Source: Clavelina lepadiformis (Eukaryota > Chordata > Ascidiacea > Aplousobranchia > Clavelinidae). From it: a stretch of 64,000 nt of DNA. Every line of letters begins with the position of its first letter. The first letter of the stretch is position 1. Below, one piece after another: positions 1 to 10,173 of this stretch. A program made the translations under genes and the position numbers. The notes beneath the pieces are model-generated. The model saw only the letters and a list, made by a program, of their open reading frames with translations. It was not told the DNA's origin and did not search any database. The stretch spans positions 1,247,501-1,311,500 of the forward strand of contig NC_135245.1 of the NCBI RefSeq assembly GCF_947623445.1, given 5' to 3'.

Positions 1-280
1 CGACATCATCACCATAAATGAAGTCAATGACAATAACCATCGTTTCAGCGGAAACAGTATGTATTGTGACTTCATTTTCAGAATTTTCTTTCATACTTGA
101 GGCAAACATTGCTTTAAAAAAAATTGAGAAAATTCCAACCACGCATTTGTGGACGTAGAACTCTTGCTTTTCGACTCGTATTAAAAAGTCACAATAACTT
201 TTATTGACTTTGTAGTCTTCTTGAAGCTTTCTCTGAAGAATTCTGCTTCGAAGTTTTTCGCTGGTGGTGCTACGCAACAT
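1..280 (-). CDS. BTB-Kelch protein, 5' part only (cut by window edge)
   Basis: Reading leftwards from an ATG at 280-278 the frame stays open to base 1. It encodes about 93 residues almost identical to the N-terminal BTB segment of the gene at 759-2453, including the FHVHKC-type motif (here FYVHKC) and the VSAETM and DFIYGDD segments. By family knowledge this would be the BTB/POZ dimerisation and CUL3-binding domain of a Kelch adaptor; the BACK and Kelch parts would lie beyond the left edge. The codon matching the first ATG of the paralogue is TTG here, so the internal ATG is the only usable start. Whether the rest of the gene is intact cannot be seen. Confidence 0.75.
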   Translation of the reverse strand, partial: MLRSTTSEKLRSRILQRKLQEDYKVNKSYCDFLIRVEKQEFYVHKCVVGIFSIFFKAMFASSMKENSENEVTIHTVSAETMVIVIDFIYGDDV

Positions 281-758
281 TATACTCAGAATCAAGTTAA
301 TGTATTTTAAAGCCAATGATCAGAAATTTACATTGCCTACTTTCCTTAGTCGTCTGAAAGTTCATAAATGAATAATGTACAATAATTTTAAAATGGAATT
401 ATCTCACTGATTTTGTATTAATGGATGCAATTCTTTCACAACCACTCTATCGATTGTGAATTTGGGTTTCTGTTTTCGTCACGTCAGAGACAAAAGTCTC
501 AGGCAAAAATCATACCACCACAGTAACCAAGATAATCAGACAAAAGCGTACTTAATCAATTAAAAAGTTGTCACAAAACACGTAAAAGAAATGCATATAT
601 CTGATGTCTAAAACGGAATTAAGCGGTGCGAGATCATGATAAAACCTTGTTTAATAATTTAGCCCTGATCAACGTCAATGTATTGTACAAATGCGAAATT
701 TAAGACTTCAGTTATGTTTAGCAAATTGTTTCGGATAAGGCAATGGCCGTAATAGTAA
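281..758. repeat. Intergenic segment, left copy of duplicated Kelch upstream DNA
   Basis: There is no gene here. From about 281 to 577 the sequence matches the region upstream of the neighbouring Kelch gene (about 2418-3153), for example around the stretch GAATTTGGGTTT and the stretch GTACTTAATCAATTA. Similarity stops near 577. The right-hand copy additionally carries a hAT insertion and an extra segment of roughly 115 bases (about 2950-3067). The segment is therefore one unit of a tandem gene-plus-upstream duplication. The last part (578-758) is unique DNA leading to the 3' end of the next gene. Confidence 0.7.
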
Positions 759-2453
759 TCAGAATGTGTTGTTCGCAGGCATCGGTACGATTTCATGCCA
801 TCGATCCACAACTGGATCATAAACCTCCACTGAATGGTTTATGCTGTCCATTGCGTATATATTGTGATTGGCTACACAGGCATACACGTCATCGAACTTG
901 GGTCTATTTAGGCATGAGACGTCATACCAGGCATTTACTCGAGGATCATAAAGTTCAACTGCGGCCAAACCTCTGTGATCACCGCCAATTGCGTATATCT
1001 GGTCATTAAGTACAACTGCAGAGAACCTTTGTCTAGAATAGTTCATCGAAGCGGCCTCTTTCCATTTTCTACCGTCGTAATATTCAACTGACTGCGAAGA
1101 CAAAGAATCGCCACCAAGAGCATATAATAAGCCACGATGAGCGACCAATGAGTGACGTGATCGTTTACGAATCATTGGAGCTTTTCTAACCCAAACTTGA
1201 CGAATAATATTGTAGCATTCAACTTTGTTCAGAAAGATTTCACTTTCCCCAGGAGTATGAATCTTCACACCACCCGCTGCATAGATGCAGTCTTTGTAAA
1301 CTGCACAACCAAAACTTTGCCTCGGTGTGTGCATTGACGTCACATTATTCCAACCCGACGATACATCACTGAGGTCCAAATACCTGGCTCCGTTTGAAGA
1401 TTTATTTTCATCAACCATTGAAAAACCATTGGCACTTTCGTATCCACCAATCATGTAAAGTCTATCTTTGTCAATCACTAAACCTGCATTTTCGTATTTG
1501 GGAGAAACGAAACCAAGTTCTTTCCAGTCTTCAGTATCAGCTCTAAACATGCGCAGATAAAATTTATTCCAGCGATTTAACTCCTGATCATAATCGTCTG
1601 AGGATAAATAGGCCACCTTGGAATCTCCAGAAAAGTCATCATCAGAAAGTTGTATTTTTGCTTCCAAAGCCCTGGACATCGTGATTGGAGAGTTCAGGAT
1701 CCATTCGTTTTGCAAAACCTCATCTGTTAAAAATTTCTTGGGAAGTGAATTGAGTTTTACGTCTTTCATTAACATATCAAGGTGTTTCTTTCTAAAACTG
1801 GGGTCTTTTTTAATCCACCACATGAAGTGGTTATATCGTTGAGACGATGTAAACTTCCATTTTTTTCCTGTCAGATTCATTAAATCTCGAAAATCGTATC
1901 CATCTAGTTGTAAAACTGGGTTGTGGTTCCAAATCGAACCATAATTTTCAGTGATGTGTTCTTCTATTTCGTCGCTACGAATGTGATATCGCTTTAGAAA
2001 GGCCCAGTCTGTTAAAACTGTCTCAGAAGTGTAGTTATTTTCCAAGTAATCCTGGCAAGCTTCTGTTAAAATAGAAATCTGTAAAAAGTCTGCGGCAATC
2101 AGCAAGTCGTAAACATTGTCCCTGTTTATTTCGACGTCATCACCATAAATGAAATCAATGACCATCATCATTGTTTCAGCGGAAACTGTATGTATTGTGA
2201 CTTCATTTTCAGAATTTTCTTTCATACTTGAGGTAAACATTGCTTTAAAAAAATTCGAGAAATTTCCAACCACGCATTTGTGGACGTGGAATTCTTGCTT
2301 TTCGACTCGTATTAAAAAGTCACAATAACTTTTATTGACTTTGTAGTCTTCTTGTAGCTCTCTCTGAAGAATTCTGCTTCGAACTTCTGCATTAGTAGTG
2401 CTAGGCAAAGGCAACATTACAAACGGAATCATGTTAATATAGTTTAAAGCCAA
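759..2453 (-). CDS. BTB-BACK-Kelch protein (KLHL type), intact single exon
   Basis: A 564-codon uninterrupted frame. A BTB/POZ domain occupies roughly residues 35-140, a BACK domain about 150-260, and Kelch repeats fill the C-terminal half, with the typical double-Gly units RLYMIGG, CIYAAGG, LLYALGG and QIYAIGG. Known members of this architecture act as substrate adaptors for CUL3 ubiquitin ligases: BTB binds CUL3 and the propeller binds the substrate. The substrate cannot be predicted. The first ATG (2453-2451) is possible, but the paralogue at 1-280 has TTG there. The ATG 12 codons in (2417-2415), followed by TTG-CCT, aligns with the start region of two paralogues and may be the real start. 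No intron is needed, as in the 10174 copy. Confidence 0.9.
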   Translation of the reverse strand: MALNYINMIPFVMLPLPSTTNAEVRSRILQRELQEDYKVNKSYCDFLIRVEKQEFHVHKCVVGNFSNFFKAMFTSSMKENSENEVTIHTVSAETMMMVIDFIYGDDVEINRDNVYDLLIAADFLQISILTEACQDYLENNYTSETVLTDWAFLKRYHIRSDEIEEHITENYGSIWNHNPVLQLDGYDFRDLMNLTGKKWKFTSSQRYNHFMWWIKKDPSFRKKHLDMLMKDVKLNSLPKKFLTDEVLQNEWILNSPITMSRALEAKIQLSDDDFSGDSKVAYLSSDDYDQELNRWNKFYLRMFRADTEDWKELGFVSPKYENAGLVIDKDRLYMIGGYESANGFSMVDENKSSNGARYLDLSDVSSGWNNVTSMHTPRQSFGCAVYKDCIYAAGGVKIHTPGESEIFLNKVECYNIIRQVWVRKAPMIRKRSRHSLVAHRGLLYALGGDSLSSQSVEYYDGRKWKEAASMNYSRQRFSAVVLNDQIYAIGGDHRGLAAVELYDPRVNAWYDVSCLNRPKFDDVYACVANHNIYAMDSINHSVEVYDPVVDRWHEIVPMPANNTF

Positions 2454-2586
2454 TGATCAGAAATATATCTGGCCTACTTTCCTTAGACGTCTGAATGAAA
2501 AATATACAACAATTTTACAATAGAATTATCTCACTGATTTTGCATTAAAATACCGTATACAATTCTTCAACAACCATTCTATAGAT

Positions 2587-2909
2587 CAGGCCTGGCCAAC
2601 CCGCGGCTCTTTACCCGTTATTATGTGGTTCTTTCGTTCATATTGAACCTCCGAAAGAGAGCACATTTTACACATTTTAGGCAGATAAATAATACAGAAA
2701 AGTAATCTCTACTGGCTAATGTTCAATTTATATTTGCTAAATAATGACTGATTATATCAGAGTTTGACCCAGAATAAAGATTATGCAACTGAAACAATAT
2801 CTGATGCAGTATTATGACAAAATAATAAAAAACGTCATAAATCATAATGTGTATGATGTGGCTCTTTGCGGTTAACACAGTAAAAAATGAGGCTGGTTGG
2901 CCACCCCTG
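2587..2909. mobile_element. hAT non-autonomous element (323 bp) with 8-bp target duplication
   Basis: The left end begins CAGGCCTGGCCAACC and the right end finishes GGTTGGCCACCCCTG, so the termini are inverted. The element is flanked by the identical 8-base sequence CTATAGAT (2579-2586 and 2910-2917), the target duplication size expected of hAT transposases. It carries no coding capacity. It interrupts the upstream region of the Kelch gene and is absent from the duplicated left copy, so it inserted after that duplication or was lost from the other copy. Confidence 0.9.
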
Positions 2910-3159
2910 CTATAGATTGTGAATTTGGGTTTTGGTTTTCGTCACGTCACAAACTTTATGTTGACACAATAAAGCAGGTGCAAAAGGGGACACATTGTAG
3001 GCTTTTTAACACTAAACAGTTGACACATCTTCCCTTCTCTGAATACAACATGTAATTTTATGATTATGACAAAAGTCTCAGGCAAAAATCATACGACCAC
3101 CGTAGCCAAAATAATCAGATACAAGCGTACTTAATCAATTACAAAGTTGTCACGACATT

Positions 3160-5297
3160 GTATTGTGTGTGTTGTGAAGTGTACACGGAAGCCAAAAAAG
3201 TTGCCGGTCAAAAACAAAAACGCACTCTTTTGTTACACTGTGGAGGAGCTGCATTACAAGATCTCTTCTTTACCTTGAAAGGTGATGACCTGTCGAAATA
3301 TGATAAAGCTGCAGATGCTTAAAAATTTTCAGCCTTTGACGAATATACCCTATGAAAGACATCTATTTAGAGGTACAGTGCAGGGAAATTCGGAGACAGT
3401 TGAGCTGTTACCAGGCTGAAACAAAGAGCAACGCAACTTTGTTGATACAGATGACCAAATCAGGGATCAAGTAGTTGCTCATCGAACCGGCTATGACAAA
3501 AGTTCCTAGAAAAGAGAAAACGTTTTTCTCTGAAGGTTCTCAGGGAAATAGCTATGGCCTATGAGACGGCTGAAACGCAAGTAACATCATTTTCATTGCC
3601 AGCAGAAGAAGTAAATAGAATTAAAGACTACGGAAGGAGTATTGGTAAACCATATAGGAGCTCAACTAACATTGACGAATCGTAATCTACTAGAAGATGA
3701 GGAAAATACTACAGGTGTGGACAGGAAGGTCACATAGGAAACGACACAAAATGTCCAACCAAACAAAGGGAGTGACGCAAATGTGGGGAAATGGGTCACT
3801 TTGCTGTTTGCTGCAAAATGGGCCGGAATCCAAGACGAAAAACCTGTGCCAGCTTGCGGGGATGAAGATGCTGAAGGACCAGAATATCTGTTTAAGTTAG
3901 AAATGAATAACAATGGTAGTAAAGCCAAAACTGAAGTTGGCGGGGTGAAAGTTGATCTAAATATTGATTCAGGATCATCTTGCAATGTGATAAGTCAAAC
4001 ATTTGAAATCGAGATCTACAAAATGTAAGTGTTTCTTGACTGATAGAAAAAGTAACGCTTATGGCAGCGATAAACCCTCAAAGGTGATTGGTGCTTTTCA
4101 AGCTGGCATGAACGCTCCTGGGAAAACTCTACCTGCTGTAGAATTCCTGGCGATTGAAGAAGACGGAGAAACTAATCTTGCAAAGCAGACTGCAACAGAT
4201 CTCGGCATTCTCTCAATTAAAGCAGATATTAAATGTATCTCAATTGAGCAGTTATTACAAAAGTATGTTTCTGTTCTGTTTTGCTTTGTTTTGTATGATT
4301 CCTGTTTGGAAGGCATTGGAAAGCTGATAGATTTCCAGTTAAAGATTTCCATTGCCAAAAATGTAACTCCTGTCTGTCAACCTCTATGTCGTGTCCCTTA
4401 CCATATTCGTGACAGTTTAACCAAGAAGCGGAAGCAACTGGAATCTCTTGATATCTCCAGTAATTGTCGTGCCAAAATCAGATAAGGACATTCGCCTTTG
4501 TGTGGATTTGTGGCAAGCTGATAAAGCTGTAAAACTGGAAAGGCACCCAATACCAACCATTGATGAAGTCATAACGAAGTAAACTGGATATAAAATGGGC
4601 TAATCGTCAAATTGAATTAGAACCTCAGTCTAGGGAAATAACAACATTTGTCACTCATGAAGGCTTATTTCGCTATATAAGTCTCATGTTTGGTGTGAGT
4701 TGTGCACCCGAAATGTATCAATGTGTGATGCAATAGACTCTGCAAGGATGCAAAGGAGTGCAAATTATCCTGGATGACATCATTGTGTACGGAAGATGAA
4801 AAGAGGAGCATGATGAAAGACTGAAGGCCATCCTGGTGCGATTACAAGAAAGTGGACTTACCCTGAATTGAAAGAAGTGCCAGTTCAACATGTCAGAACT
4901 TACCTTTATGGGACATGTGCTGTCAACCCGAGGAATTGGACCGAAGAACGCCAAGGTAAAGGCTGTGGCTGATGCGACACCACCAAAGAATGCAAACAAG
5001 GTGAAAACCTTCTTGGGTCTTGTTAATTACAACGGACGATTTATACCAAATCAAGCCACTATAGCAGAACCATTTTGCAGGCTAACTCGAAAATGAGCTA
5101 GATTTATGTGGGGAGATGTACAAGACAAATCATTTAATGAGCTTAAAAATGTGTCGCGTGTAAAGAAATTTAATGCTGACAATGATGTAATTGATTGTGA
5201 TGATGGGGAAACACTGGAACCCTCTATTAATCTACGGCCTCGTAACGACCTCAAGAAACCGGGGCGTTATGATGATTTTGTGCAATGTGTGTTTTGA
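3160..5297 (+). pseudogene. Decayed Ty3/gypsy-type retrotransposon coding remnant
   Basis: Disconnected plus-strand pieces in several frames follow gag-pol order. A gag-like piece (about 3180-3320) is followed by a zinc-knuckle region (about 3700-3830) in which the first Cys of the first CCHC is replaced by Tyr, a protease-like piece with an Asp-Ser-Gly core near 3965-3975, and reverse-transcriptase pieces (about 4340-5095). The YxDD-type site near 4770 reads ILDD, and the RNase H entry motif FLGLVNY is visible. Several in-frame stops and shifts break it. After about 5150 the frame jumps to a basic, Pro-rich tail ending near 5297 that looks like the end of a gypsy polyprotein, so most of RNase H and integrase is deleted. 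It is not functional. Confidence 0.85.
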
Positions 5298-5400
5298 GTT
5301 TTGAATCTTTAATGATCCTGTTTTATGCGCAGTGAGCTGCGTTCTTTAATGTTAGCAAAATTTAGTTAATAGGGAATTATACATTTGACATGAGAGGAAA

Positions 5401-5541
5401 TGTAGTGTCTGTACGATGTTTGTATTAGTGCCACCATGTGCTTATAGATGTATTATTTTGGAAACACTGTGATCATGTTGTGAGTTGACATTGGCAAATA
5501 AATTCATTCTTTTTGGAGTGTGTAAGCGAGCGAATGTTACA
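5401..5541 (+). mobile_element. Putative 3' LTR of the gypsy remnant
   Basis: A purine tract GAGAGGAAA (5392-5400) lies immediately before TGTAGTGTCTG, and the segment ends ATGTTACA at 5541, giving the TG...CA termini expected of an LTR. An AATAAA-like AAATAAAT lies inside. It sits about 100 bases after the polyprotein stop, as a 3' LTR should. No matching 5' LTR was found near 3150, so the boundaries rest on the polypurine tract and terminal dinucleotides only. Confidence 0.5.
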
Positions 5542-8269
5542 GCTGGCAGGATGGGTTTGCACTTTGAATACATAAAAATTATGTAAACAGTTAAACATGC
5601 TAGTGTATAAAGTTTTATACCTCTGAATCCACACCTTTGCTTTTTCTTGAGGGCTCTGTTGTATTCCATGGATCTCTTGTCTTACTAAACCTTTTTTGGT
5701 TTACTTGCAGAGTCACCTCAAAAAATTGACAAAAATAGTCTGTTCGGAAAATATCAACATACCCTCCTATTGTTTGATCATCCAGGTTGTCCTGTGTTAC
5801 AAATACAAGCTTTACTTTGTAAGAAAACCCATTTACAATTAAGCCATGACATTATAACATTTTTAGGTCAGTGAGTAAAAGATGGAAAACGGCTTTCTGT
5901 TGAAACATTTTCAAGTACATCTCTTTGAGAAATGACACTAAAATCATTTTTTTACATGGCTTCTCATGATTATATGATTAATTCTGCTTGAACCAACAGG
6001 GCTAATAAATTGAAAAATATTTCAATACATTTTGTAGCAATGATTGTTACCTTGACTACAATTGTAAAGACAGTTATAATTAGCGGGAGCCTTTCTTTAT
6101 AGAACTCAGTCTACTACATACGTGTTACTAAAAAACACAAACGCACTAACCATTTCTGAAAAGAGAACTTAGTATGCTAAGTATCCCTTAGCAGACTCAT
6201 TTACTAAACAGAGTGCAATGGATGTAACAAATTTAAAACTAACTTTATAATAACTTGCACAAGAATGGTGAGATCACGGTCTATGATATTGCATTGTTTA
6301 TTTTTTGCCATGGACTGTGAGGAGCAAAAAGTAGGGCGCTAACCTCATTGTAGACTGGTCAAACAAGAAATACGCTACCAGAAACAACAACCGGAAATGC
6401 TGGATTGTTTTCATTAGTTTATACTATATTATAACTAGTACAATTATAAAGATGTTCATAAGTAAAAACTTAGTTGAGAAAACCACTATTTTCCACCAGG
6501 TTGTCGCAAGTAGGTTATGACAAACCGGTTGTTTGAGGAAGATATTTTTCCTTTACATTTTGATGACATAGTAAAACATCTGATTAAAATAAACATATCT
6601 ACTTTGTTATATCCAGCATTGTAACATAGAAATGTGCAATTAATCTTGTTTCCATTAGAAATATTACGTTTTACATGTTTTATAACATTATATATTCATA
6701 AATGATTCCATACGCATTGCAGCAAAGCCAATGACATTGGTAAGTGCAAAATGAAGTTTATAAAAAATGAAGCTTGCATGACCTTGACTTGTGATTCAGG
6801 TGTGGTCTTGAATTGTGTTTTTGTTTGAAGTGAGATGAAGTCTTTTGAAGACCAGGTTTCAGTCAACTGCACCATATTTAAACATGTAATTATAAATCGT
6901 GAGCATTTTGATGTCACAAAATGGGGTTAAAAAACTCAATTCAGAATATCTGATTTTATACTATAAAAATCACATGCAAAACCTATCATTGTTCTTAGAA
7001 TTTTACATCTTATAGGTATACTACAGCTCAGGCCTACCCTTAAAGTATTCAAATTATCAATGCAAAAGATTAGCATACAGCTAAAATGTTTAACTTCTTT
7101 TATGCCAAAAGAGCTTCATAAGTCTGAGAACGATTTATGCACAGCTGAAACGCACAAGTTACTTTCCCTGCAAAACTTCTGTGAAAAGATAAACGCGTTT
7201 GTCTTCACAACAGAAATACCGGCCTTTTTGCGACATTTAACGAATGGTAATAAACTGCAATGGAAGGAACTTAGTTAATGTAGAACTACAAGTTAATGAA
7301 GTACTACAAGCATGTATAAGTCAGTATTATGAGCCACGTTTCCTCCACTGAAGATGGCATAATAACTTAGAAATGGATTAACAGCTGATTGTCAACACAT
7401 CCCATTACCCAGACTGCAGGGTATGGCAGCAGCAAACCTGACGTTTTTTGGTAGAAACGGTATTGGGTCCCTTTTACATTTTCACTCTATTAATTACCAA
7501 GATCGAGTAGTGTATTGTATTGTTTATGTTTCGCCATTACCTGTACAATTACTACGTCATAATTCTTTTATATTACCTCATAATCCTTTCCATTCAGGCC
7601 TTTCATGTCGAAGTGCTAAAGTCTAGGTATAACAGATCACGGTATTGTACATCAGAAAAAGGGTGATTTCTCAAAGAAAGAAAATAAAGGAGACAATTCT
7701 TTTTCCTCCGTTTTCTAGTGATAAGGGACGCACCTTGCCTACCGCAAACACCGCACGTGCATGCTGGCCACGAGTCGCGGTGCACATCGGAATGTAACTC
7801 GGCAAAAACTGCCATCCAGGCTATCCCCCAGTCCGGCCAACTACTGAAGGATTAATGCATGTTGTACATCACGGACTATGCACTGTGTAGCGATATAAAT
7901 TAACCATTTTTTGCAGTTTCGAGTAGGACAAAATCGCAACAAGTCGTCCTTCACAGTATTCAACCATAATCACAGTGATATGAATATCCATCCAAGAGGT
8001 TGACACGCGAGAGATGACAAACTGTCTATTATATGAGCTATGTCTAAACTCTAAACATGCTTTCTTGACTTTCATTATAGGAGTCATAGGTTCATTTTTA
8101 CTAAAATTTTAAAGTGTGTCACGATGGCAATTGTATTTTTGAAATTTGGATTCTGAATACGTCAATTGTTACGTCATAATATTTGGTGTCTCTCCGCATT
8201 CAAGCGTATTGTTACCTTTACTCATTCCGCACTCCTAGCTCGACCAACTGCTCTTGTGTTCTCTTTTAG
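5542..8269. other. Gene-free AT-rich intergenic DNA
   Basis: I see no gene with recognisable protein similarity. Short frames, such as 7060-7278 (plus) and the Cys-containing 7603-7815 (minus), have no domain, no homologous exon neighbour and no convincing splice context. A weakly conserved motif around ATTGTTTATTTT...CCATGGACTGTG (about 6283-6330) recurs in diverged form near 7511-7546 and 26641-26690 and probably marks an old dispersed repeat. Confidence 0.5.
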
Positions 8270-8654
8270 CGGTGACCTGTTTTTTCTCACAACGGGGGGC
8301 GGTGTAACAAGAAAAACTTTTACAAATGTATCACTTGTAAAAATACTTAACGTACACTAAATGCATTTTCTTTAGTTTTACAATTATGATGTATACAGGA
8401 AACCGGAAGTTTTTGCTACTAACCTGTAAATATCCGATCAGTTTACGACGTATAATTTTCGAGTCATTAACGATTGAAAATTTGTGTGCAGTGTCGGCCA
8501 CAAATAATGAAAATAGTAATGTCGCGCGCCCGGTTTAAACAGGTTAAAACCAACGTCAGCCAATATTAAAACCGTAAAATGAAGTAAAACTTAAATTTAG
8601 TATTGATTTAATAACCAGGTATTTTAGTAATTAAACTAATTGTATTGACACAAA

Positions 8655-8990
8655 ATGAGTGGAAAAAAGAGAAAGTATGACCAAAATTATCTGAAGTATG
8701 GCTTTATAGATACCACAGTGAACGGAAAAGTTGTTCTGCAATGCGTGATATGCTTAGAAAAGCTAAGCAACGACGTTTTGAGACTAAGTAGTTTATTATC
8801 ATTATCTTCTACAAAGCCTCGAATTAAACGTTTGGTTTCCCAAAAACAATTGCATCCTTCTCATTAATGAAAGTTAATTGAAAATAAATTGTTGTTTTGT
8901 TTAATGCTTTTTTATTTTGCAATGAGGTGGGGCGCGAAATTCTTAGGTACCGTCAAGGGGGGCGTGTGCTAAAAAGTTTAAGAATCCCTG
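8655..8990 (+). mobile_element. hAT (ZBED5-like) transposase deletion derivative, 3' part
   Basis: A 70-codon frame (8655-8867) starts with MSGKKRKY and a BED-type zinc-finger half (CVIC). It then jumps directly to residues typical of the extreme C-terminus of ZBED5-like hAT transposases (TKPRIKRLV followed by a final SH). The catalytic core between them is deleted. The right terminus reads AAGTTTAAGAATCCCTG and ends at 8990. The left terminus is not certain; G-rich DNA near 8285-8300 may belong to it. It can produce no active transposase. Confidence 0.7.
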
Positions 8991-9000
8991 GCCTAGGCTA

Positions 9001-9379
9001 TCACACCTACCACTGGTGATGCTTTACCACGCATGCGCAGTGTGTTTTACATTCCGGAAAACTGTTGTTACTTATTAATCAAGTTCTTAGAGTGAGTTGG
9101 CCTTACTAGGAGTAGCTTAATACATATAAAATTACTTTATCACTTCTTTGCAGTTTTACTCAAGAAGCAACCAGTATAACGATGTACCGTGTCAGTATAA
9201 CGACGTCACACTAAATTCTCCAATCAGGGAACTTCCCGCTCTCACAGCTAAGAGTCAATTAGCCGACCTCTTCTAACTTTTAACCACGTGCGCTCGAGCA
9301 TGTCTAGGATAAAAGCAACTGTATTCTCGCTTCTCAGTATCGCTCATCAAAAAAGAAGCAGCCGTTTTTCCAAAAGTCC
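9001..9379 (+). repeat. LTR-like direct repeat, copy 1
   Basis: This stretch of about 380 bases matches 14061-14434 in the same orientation with a few indels. Both copies share the stretches CCACGCATGCGCAGTGTG, CCAATCAGGGAACTTCCCGC and a TATA-like AGGATAAAAGC, followed about 20 bases later by pyrimidine-rich CTCGCTTCTCAGT. That arrangement of upstream elements, TATA-like box and initiator-like site resembles the U3-R part of an LTR, but no tRNA-primer site or polypurine tract is evident. It lies about 800 bases upstream of the plus-strand Kelch gene. Confidence 0.65.
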
Positions 9380-10173
9380 TTGTCCCATGTACCGTATTGT
9401 TGTGGTGTCGTAGAGGTTACACTGTACAGTAGGTGAACTTGTCCTTTTACATTGTACACCTTGTAGCCTACTTTATACTGTTGTAAATGGCCCATTGCCT
9501 ACTTATTGTGAATCAGCTCTTGCTTCGGTTTTGCTTTAGATACTTCATGTATCTTTAGTTCAGAAAAACGTATTGAAGAGTTTTTGTTGTGTCTTAGTTG
9601 CAGTTTTTTTGGCAGTGATTTGTAATTATATAACTCATTTCCCTTTTTAGAATAGGCTAGGTCTGTGTTCAGATTTTTGCCCTTCTTCACTACAATAAAT
9701 TTTAACGTTTTGTACAATAATGCGTAATTTAACTACTGTAGTTCTTCATACGTCAAAATTTGTCAAAAAAGTGTTTTAATGTCTAAATTTGTCAAATTCT
9801 TCAATTTTTAGGTCAAAAAATAATCGCCCTAGTTATAATCTTGTTTCTTGCTTGAAAAAAAGTAAGTTATACTGTATAATGATCTCGCGGGCCGAAAATG
9901 GTTCAATGTATAAAATAACTACGTGGGCCGAGTTTTATTGTAAAGCGGCCCGGGAGTTTGACACGTATGTCTTAGACTGTTAGCGCTGTCATGTGAATAT
10001 AACCACAGTTTTATGAACAATATCAACCCTTGCAAGCACAGAAAGTAAACATGAATTAAACTGTAATTAAAATGAAAGTGAGATATCTCCTATGTTATGT
10101 TGTTGTACATTTTCACTTTCAGACTGAGGAATATATCTAGTCGATTGACTTTATAAAAAGTTATAAAAGTCAA

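Noticed and set aside
7603..7815. Cys-containing minus-strand frame of 70 codons
   Set aside because: No recognised zinc-binding spacing, no homologous neighbour, and the frame ends in low-complexity sequence; not supportable as a gene.
8160..8300. Left terminus of the ZBED5-like hAT element
   Set aside because: G-rich sequence near 8285-8300 is suggestive, but no inverted match to the right end and no second copy of GCCTAGGC (8991-8998) was found, so the left boundary is left open.
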